NCBI RefSeq assembly: GCF_014356525.2
Contig: NC_052510.1
Location: 17,470,778 to 17,534,777, forward strand
DNA: 64,000 bases
Source: Nilaparvata lugens
Lineage: Eukaryota > Arthropoda > Insecta > Hemiptera > Delphacidae
Direction: 5' to 3'
Part shown: positions 57,866-64,000 of the stretch, one piece after another
Layout: each line of letters starts with the position of its first letter
Position numbering within the stretch: position 1 is the stretch's first letter
Position numbers and translations under genes: made by a program
Notes under the pieces: model-generated
The model's input: only the letters and a program-made list of their open reading frames with translations
Database searches by the model: none
What the model was told of the DNA's origin: nothing

Positions 57866-58517
57866 TGGTTTGGCCAGAGCATTCGAACTGTAGCACCAAA
57901 ATGCCAGACTGGTTCTGCGAATAGCAGGCTTGTGTTTGCGCCGGTGCAAACCGTCCTGCTTGCTTGGCATTCTGGATGTTTTTGTGAGTCGTCCCAGTTC
58001 AGCTTGTCTTGTCTCGTCCCCGTTGTTGTGAAGACCGAGTTTGTATTTTTGTCATGTAATTTCGATCGGAAATTTCTTGTAGATAATTGTTTGAGTGTAG
58101 TGTGTGTGAATTATGAGTATAACAGCGTAAATAGTGTTAAATTGAATTAATTTGAATCGGATTTGAATTTATAAAGAATCCAGTTTGAGCTTTGTTCAAA
58201 ACCCAGTACATAGCCTGCAAGTTGAACACAGAATCAACAAAAAGACAGCCCGGAAGCCAGACCTGTCTTATTCACAGATTTTCATCCCACCCTGAACCTG
58301 ACCAAAACACCTAATAAAGGCTTCGAAGGGCAAGTAGACAAGATTGGATTAAATCTGGTGGTTTTTGCTTTTTTTTATTGTTCATTAATGCAGAGTTTAA
58401 CTGTATAAATAACCTGGCTCAAATTGAAGATTAAATTTTACCCCTTGTTTGTATTTGATTATTCGAATAGTAAATTACAGTCATCTAGTAGCTCTAGCCT
58501 GAGCTTTGTTCAGAACA
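57866..58517 (+). repeat. 3' LTR of BEL/Pao element
   Basis: 652 bp, nearly identical to the 5' LTR; AATAAA at 58313-58318; followed by the target repeat AAATC. Confidence 0.97.
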
Positions 58518-58735
58518 AAATCAATTATCTATTATTATTTATACTGATTACACAATGAGAAACATCACAATTTTCAAAGCATACAATAATAAAAAACAAT
58601 CAAAAACACTGAGTATCATAATATGATTCATCTCAAACATAAATAATGTTACAAACATATATATATATATAAATATATTTTTTTCAATAATATATTCTCA
58701 TACACTAGAATTATTGCCAACTTAATATTAATACA

Positions 58736-58960
58736 TTATGAAATGTATATTTGAAAATAATTACTAATTATATCCCTATACATATAAAAAAATTCTGACA
58801 GTGAGTATAGAGGATTTCCTGTCAAGAGAGTTTTCAATGTATGTTTAAACAAAGGAGCAGACATGGTTCTCACTGAAGCAGGAAACTTATTGTAGATTCT
58901 CAAAGAAATTAGCTTCAAATTCATCTGCACTCTCCTCAGCCTAGTATAAGGAACATTTGC
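58736..58960 (-). pseudogene. LINE ORF2 C-terminal fragment (CR1/Jockey-like)
   Basis: Minus-strand reading LRRVQMNLKLISLRIYNKFP then ASVRTMSAPLFKHTLKTLL and NPLYSLSEFF has the typical end of CR1/Jockey-type ORF2 proteins (R-R-x-Q ... YN-LP ... FK--LK--L ... YS--E). Only the last 65 or so residues remain; the rest of the LINE is absent. A stop follows near 58736. Confidence 0.6.
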
Positions 58961-59215
58961 TGCCTATTTCTTGTATCATACTGATACAAGAAATTTCAAC
59001 AGTTAATTTCAACATAAAATTACTCAAGAAAGAAAAGCCCGTTGAACCCAAGTTTCGTCGATAGTAACCCATATTACCCATTTCATAATAATTTTGAATC
59101 CCCACTTTTGATTGACATTCTCGAATGAACCTTTGTTTCACTACACTGCACTTTCGTTGGTCTGTACGTTGCTTTATCGTCGGGGTTACAGTACCTTGTT
59201 TTTGGCGGTGAACTT

Positions 59216-59362
59216 TTACCGGTTGAATTTGGCTTGATGGCGACGTCCTCTTACGTCCCTAGACCTGTTGTCCGAACGGGTGTCTTGAAGCGGTGTTACA
59301 TAAAGTTGCGGAACCAAAGGGGTAGTAGTACAAGAAGTTGGTTTGGGGACACACATGAACCG
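59216..59362 (-). other. Candidate exon of an unidentified gene
   Basis: Minus strand: acceptor ACATTTATTTACAG, then an open GC-richer frame starting RFMCVPKPTSCTTTPLVPQL and ending RGRRHQAKFNR with TAA at 59218-59216. A donor-like CCG|GTAAAA overlaps the stop, so it could be terminal or internal. No family recognised. Confidence 0.3.
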
Positions 59363-61249
59363 CTGTAAATAAATGTATTACAGCATTAATTTCTAACTCT
59401 TCCTACAATTCATCAAAAGCTAAAACAGGAGTTTATTCTGTTATTCAATTTAGATTTTATCTTGACGTTCTGATTTCATTCTCAAAATTTAAGATTGAAT
59501 TAAAACGAATTTACTTGCCAGAGTGTCATTAATATACAATGCAACATTTATGAAAACACCCGTAATAAATTAATATAATGCTTTTAGAAAATGAATACTT
59601 CATTAATTATGATGTTAACTTTTATATAAATTGATATAATACTCTTAGAAAAGGAATAATTCAGATTGAAATGATATGCTAACTTATATGATATTTTTCG
59701 TTTGGTTTGCGAAATCAAATATAATTTTTCATATAGTAGCTTGGCTAGTATTGTTGGAAACTTGTGCGCTAGCCAACATTTATTTTATTTATTATTTATG
59801 AACTATAGGACGCAATCCGTGTAAACAATGGGCATTCGCCCAAAACTGCTCAGAACCTTAATTTAAAATGAACAGTACAGAGTTTATGATTTGATTTACC
59901 TACAAATACAAGTCCAAAAACGAGTATCAACTAGAATATTATGAATTTATCACCAAATAAAACAAGACACTTTATAACACTATAAAAGAAAAAAATATTG
60001 AAAATTTCACTTTAAGGTAAAAATAATGTTTGCCTTATAAGATTCATCTTGTGGATAGTTTTTACCTTAATTAAATAAAATTAGTAGACACATAGAAAAT
60101 AATTTAAATAGTATTAAAATTTGAACATTCAATAATATTAATTTCCTGGAAAAGAAAAACTTTCTTCCTCGTCTATTAAGATTTCTATCATAAAAAATTT
60201 ACTAAATCATTTGAAAGCCTTAATGACATAAGAAAACAGAGTCTGAAAAATATAAATTATAAAATGTCATAAACTCAATATGAACATAATCTTAAAAATT
60301 TCATTCCAATTTAAAGGCTATCTTCCTGACTTTCAGCAATACTCTACGATAATATATCTCCAGAAACAATAACTCAAATGTAACGTAACTGAAAACTTTC
60401 TATACTTCTTTAGAAAAAATTTATAATTATCTTCCATCACTAATAAAATCAAAAGGATATTCTCAATCAATATTATTAACTTGAAAAATAACAGGCTTTG
60501 TTAATACCATACTCTTATGGAAGTTTCAATCAATTAAATTCCCTAAATTATATTTTTACCTTATTTTACGTACCTTAGCGGTTATTTGAAGAAACAATTA
60601 TTCGTACATGATGAAGAAACACAATTAAACCTTTCAGGACATGGCACTACTGGAAAATTCAAACATTAATAAAAATAAAACTAGCTCCTACATTAACTAA
60701 TTATATAAACTTATAAACTTGCCCAAAAAGGGGGAAACATAATGACTACATCTTTACTCTCATAGTGCTCCTAGCAAAGTGTCCTCCAAAACGTAATCTG
60801 GTCTCTCGACTGGGGAATCCCCACTACTGTATTTAGAAACAGGTCTCCTATTGGGCGAAGGGAATCAATTTGACCAATCGTCGCGTGGCTTCTAGAGCCT
60901 TTGGACCAAATACTAACTGCAAAATCGGTAGTTTGTTATAATTTCAATGCTTGCTGTTTTCCAACTTATCACACTCTATGTCGCGACACGAAGACTAAGT
61001 TTCAGAGATAATTCCATAATCTACATTCCTCGACGACTCGTAGCCACAATTTTTAAATATCTATCATGGGAAACTCGAAGTCATGGCCGTTCATAATAGA
61101 GAGAGAAAATAATTTATTTCGCTAACTCACTTACAATAATGGCTCTAGTCTATTGCGTATTAAATTTACTATTATAACTTGGGAAAAGGCCTGAATTAAA
61201 AAGAGTGCTCGGCACAAGCTATAACGTGTTTGAAGAAGTCTTAAAATCT
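59363..61249. other. AT-rich intergenic region
   Basis: Nothing clear except a GC-richer stretch at about 60780-60925 with a minus-strand open frame (see findings). Confidence 0.4.
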
Positions 61250-61335
61250 GTGTTTGAATAATTGTTGTCTGCTTGGAACTATGATTGTTATATTTGTTGC
61301 GTGTTTTTATTAGATTTATTTGTTTTTAGAATTAA

Positions 61336-62346
61336 ATGCTGATGTGTTGCTGTTGTGATTTATTCGTCGAGGTTACAAAAATTTTAAATTGCACGTCCTG
61401 TAAAAACTCATATTATTTCAAGTGCATGGGATTTTCTGAAATAAACTATAGGAAACTGTCAAAAGCAAATTTGGCTAAGTGGAAGTGCTCAGGGTGTAAA
61501 AAAATAAACTTTCATCTAGCAATCAGAGAAACACTATGGACCTAACTAAAGAGTGCAAACAAGAAATATTAAAGGAAATAAAATCTATAATATCCACGGA
61601 ACTTGACAGATTTAGAGAAGAATTGAAAAAAAACTAACGATACTGTATCCAAACTGCAACATTCAGTGGAATTCTTCTCAGCTAAAATAGACGATTACAA
61701 TTTGTTAATAGATAACTTCAAAGCGGAGCATGGTGAAATGAAAAAAGAAAACGAAAAATTAGCTAGAAGGGTGCATGAAATGGAGGTGCAAATCGTCGAG
61801 CTACAACAGTATAGTAGGAGCAACAACCTGGAGATCCATAGTATACCACAAACACCTAATGAAGATGTCTACGGAATTATTGAGGACTTGTCAAAAGCAC
61901 TCAATTTCGAAAATGATGTTTCTAAAATCGATGTAGCTCATAGAGTTCCAACAAATAACAAAAAGACTATTCCACCAATACTAATAAGATTCAATAACAG
62001 AAGTGAGAAAAATAACTGGTTTTCTAGATATAAGCAAGTACAGAAGGATCTGAGAAAAATGCAACCACCAGGACAACTGAGAACTACAGCAGTCAATAAG
62101 AATCTTCAAGATGGGACAGTATACATCAATGAAAATTTATCAGCATACTATCGTGGTCTTCTGATGGAAGCGAAACACTTTGCCAAGGAGAACGGATATA
62201 GATATACGTGGGTCATGAATGGGAAAATATATTTACGTAAGCAAGAAGACTCAAGACCTATCAGACTGGTAAGTCACGCTGATCTAGACAGTCTAAAGTG
62301 TGCTAGTAGATCGAACTCGTCGGTAAAAAACAATAATGAACGTTAG
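61336..62346 (+). pseudogene. LINE ORF1: PHD-like finger, coiled coil, RNA-binding domain
   Basis: MLMCCCCDLF, CTSCKNSYYFKCMGF and KWKCSGCKK give a PHD-like cysteine/histidine pattern (61336-61510). A charged helical segment then lies in shifted frame (61539-61640). From 61666 the first frame resumes with a coiled coil (MKKENEKLARRVHEMEVQIV), then QQYSRSNNLEIHSIPQ and DVAHRVPT, then PPILIRFNNRSEKNNWF, the RRM-like part found in L1-type ORF1 proteins (Transposase_22-like). It ends at 62346. Two frame changes between about 61539 and 61666 make it defective. Confidence 0.75.
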
Positions 62347-62378
62347 TAATACAGCACGCATGCTTTGATGTCAGTTAA

Positions 62379-64000
62379 TTGCCAATAGACTTTCATATTT
62401 TTATGTCAGCAATAGAAGAAATATATAATTTACTAGATAAGGAAATAAAGTTAACTAATGAAATAGAAAACTACATAGATTACTCACCGTCAGCTATAAA
62501 TCAATTGAATATTATAAATATATTTCATATGAATATAAGAAGTATTTCCAAAAATTTTGACGAACTGTTGTAGTATTTTTGAATGATTTAAAATTTGATT
62601 TTGATATAATTATCTTGACTGAGACGTGGATATGTGAAGAATCTCTATTTGAATATAAAATAAAGGGTTATAGAACATTTAACAAATGCTCCAGGTTAAA
62701 TAAGTGTGATGGCATTTGTATATTTGTTAAGGAGGAGGTCATGTTTGAGATTTATTCAATAGATATACAAGAGGCTAACTCGTTAAGTTTGAATGTAGAG
62801 ATAGGCAATATCAAATTACTGATAATTGCAGTTTATCGCTCCCCTAGTGGTAATGTTGCTACATTCCTAGACAGTATTGAGAATAGCCTCCAATCAATTC
62901 AAGATAAGAATAATTGTGTCTTTGTTGGAGATATGAATATTGACTTGAATGCAAATAACAATATAACAAGTGAATATATTCATATACTAAATAAAAATGG
63001 TTTTGAATCCTTTATTAATTCTTTCACGAGAGTAACAGAAACTACACAAACTTGTATTGATCATATTTTCTCAAGACTAATAATAATGATATAAATGAAC
63101 AATCTTTTGGTAATTTATTAAAAACATCAATTACAGATCACTTTTCGACTACTTTACACATCCATCTATCAAATAACAGACAGGCGAAACAAAAAAGTAG
63201 CTTTCCTATAATTGACTATGCACTACTGACTAAACGCATCGAAGACGAGGACTGGGGGTTCTTGTACTCTAATGATGACGTCGGTATTGATTCATTGACG
63301 GAATTGTTTGTGGAGGGACTTAGGTGTCATATAGAGAATTCTACAAAGATGAAATCTATTCCACATAAAAACGAGCCTTAAAGCCTTGGATTACACCGGG
63401 TCTTATCAAGTCAATAAATGTAAGGGATTCAATGAAATTAAAACTAATTAAACAGCCATATAACACTTTATTAAAAAAGAAGTTTAAAGATTATAGAAAT
63501 AAGTTGAATGATTGATCAATATCACTAAAACAAATTATTATAAAAATAAATTAGAGGAACACAAAAACAATAGTAATAAGTTATGGAATGTTATGAGGGA
63601 AATTATTGGTAAAAATGCTGACAAAGGAAATAATATCAAAATTGACCCCAATAAATTAAACAATTTTTTCGCAAATGTAGGTAGAGAATATGCTAGTAAA
63701 ATTCCGGCTATAAATGTAGATTGTGATGAAATATACAACGACCACTTCCCATTAATAAACGAACAGTTTACCCTGAATCCTGTTACGAGTGATGAGATTA
63801 AATGTATTATAAAAAATTTGAAGAATTCAGCAAGCCCCGGACTAGACCATATCAATAATATTACAATAAAGAAAATATCTACTTGGATTGCAGAACCTTT
63901 ATGTTTCATCATTAATAAATGCTTTGAGGCTGGTGAATTCCCGATTTGCTTCAAGACAGCCAGAATTAAACCGCTTTTCAAGTCAGGTAACGTTGATCTT
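62379..64000 (+). pseudogene. LINE ORF2: endonuclease and start of reverse transcriptase, partial
   Basis: Begins near MPIDFHIFMSAIEEIYNLLD. FHMNIRSISKNFDELL precedes a frame change at about 62573. IIILTETWI, LIIAVYRSPSG, VFVGDMNIDLNA and CIDHIFS show the endonuclease (62500-63075). After a degraded linker (63095-63540, with KPWITPGLIKSINVRDSMKL readable), the RT begins: KLWNVMREIIGKNADKG, LNNFFANVGREYA, LKNSASPGLDHI and CFKTARIKPLFKSGN up to the window end. RT palm motifs lie beyond the window. Stops at 62571-62573 and 63092-63094. Confidence 0.88.

Larger units (their letters stand above)
51350..58517 (+). mobile_element. BEL/Pao LTR retrotransposon, full length 7.17 kb
   Basis: Two LTRs (51350-52002 and 57866-58517) with TG...CA ends and a 5-bp target duplication AAATC at 51345-51349 and 58518-58522. 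The internal order is Gag, zinc knuckles, aspartic protease, RT, RNase H, integrase, as in the Bel/Pao superfamily. By eye the LTRs differ at about eight positions plus one 1-bp indel, roughly 1-1.5%, so insertion was recent. The coding region has several stops and frameshifts, so this copy is non-autonomous as assembled. Confidence 0.96.
61250..64000 (+). mobile_element. CR1/L2-like LINE, 5' part, runs off the window
   Basis: ORF1 with a PHD-type zinc motif and an L1-ORF1-like RNA-binding domain, followed by ORF2 with endonuclease and the start of RT. No LTR. The 5' edge near 61250 is approximate; the element is cut by the window end. It has several frameshifts and stops. Confidence 0.85.

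Noticed and set aside
63538..63981. 147-codon minus-strand ORF at the window end
   Set aside because: Antisense shadow of the LINE reverse transcriptase, which is readable on the plus strand.
1..64000. CRISPR array, bacterial operon, rRNA or intact tRNA
   Set aside because: No regularly spaced repeats, ribosomal sequence or clean cloverleaf was seen; intron-exon structure and LINE/BEL elements indicate animal nuclear DNA.

Overview
The window looks like nuclear DNA of an insect, probably a hemipteran (planthopper-like; the lineage is my inference). It is strongly AT-rich, genes are sparse with kilobase introns, and the space is filled with decayed transposons. There are no bacterial-type operons, CRISPR arrays or rRNA genes.

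One host gene is clear. A DHHC palmitoyltransferase of the ZDHHC2/15/20 group lies on the minus strand from about 38004 (start codon) down to about 10772 (stop), split over at least eight exons with canonical splice sites. Joining exons 1-4, 7, 8, A and the terminal exon gives a 331-residue protein: four membrane segments, the cysteine-rich DHHC domain, a TTxE-like motif and a PaCCT-like motif. Several segments look alternatively spliced: a 21-nt micro-exon and a 57-nt exon that would enlarge a lumenal loop, two alternative exons (A and B) that both begin FGDG, and a last exon readable in two frames depending on which exon precedes it.

The flanks and introns carry mobile elements. 1-10.8 kb: no recognisable gene, but three inverted-repeat elements, the largest about 1.77 kb with arms of about 550 bp. 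10.8-38 kb: the palmitoyltransferase gene, with MITEs and tRNA-related SINE heads in its introns. Intron 7 holds a three-level nest: a TIR element interrupted by a short Helitron-like element, itself interrupted by a Tc1/mariner-type transposon. 38-45.7 kb: tandem duplications, Helitron-like ends, microsatellites and copies of the TIR element. 45.8-50.6 kb: a broken non-LTR retrotransposon with endonuclease, partial RT and RNase H. 51.35-58.52 kb: a complete-length BEL/Pao LTR retrotransposon with near-identical LTRs and a 5-bp target duplication, but with stops and frameshifts inside. 58.7-59.0 kb: the 3' tail of a minus-strand LINE. 61.3-64 kb: the 5' part of a CR1/L2-like LINE with a PHD-type ORF1, cut by the window end.

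I saw no dedicated novel gene system. The most interesting points are the splice architecture of the palmitoyltransferase and the nested or duplicated transposon structures whose paralogous 'empty' copies show where the insertions happened.
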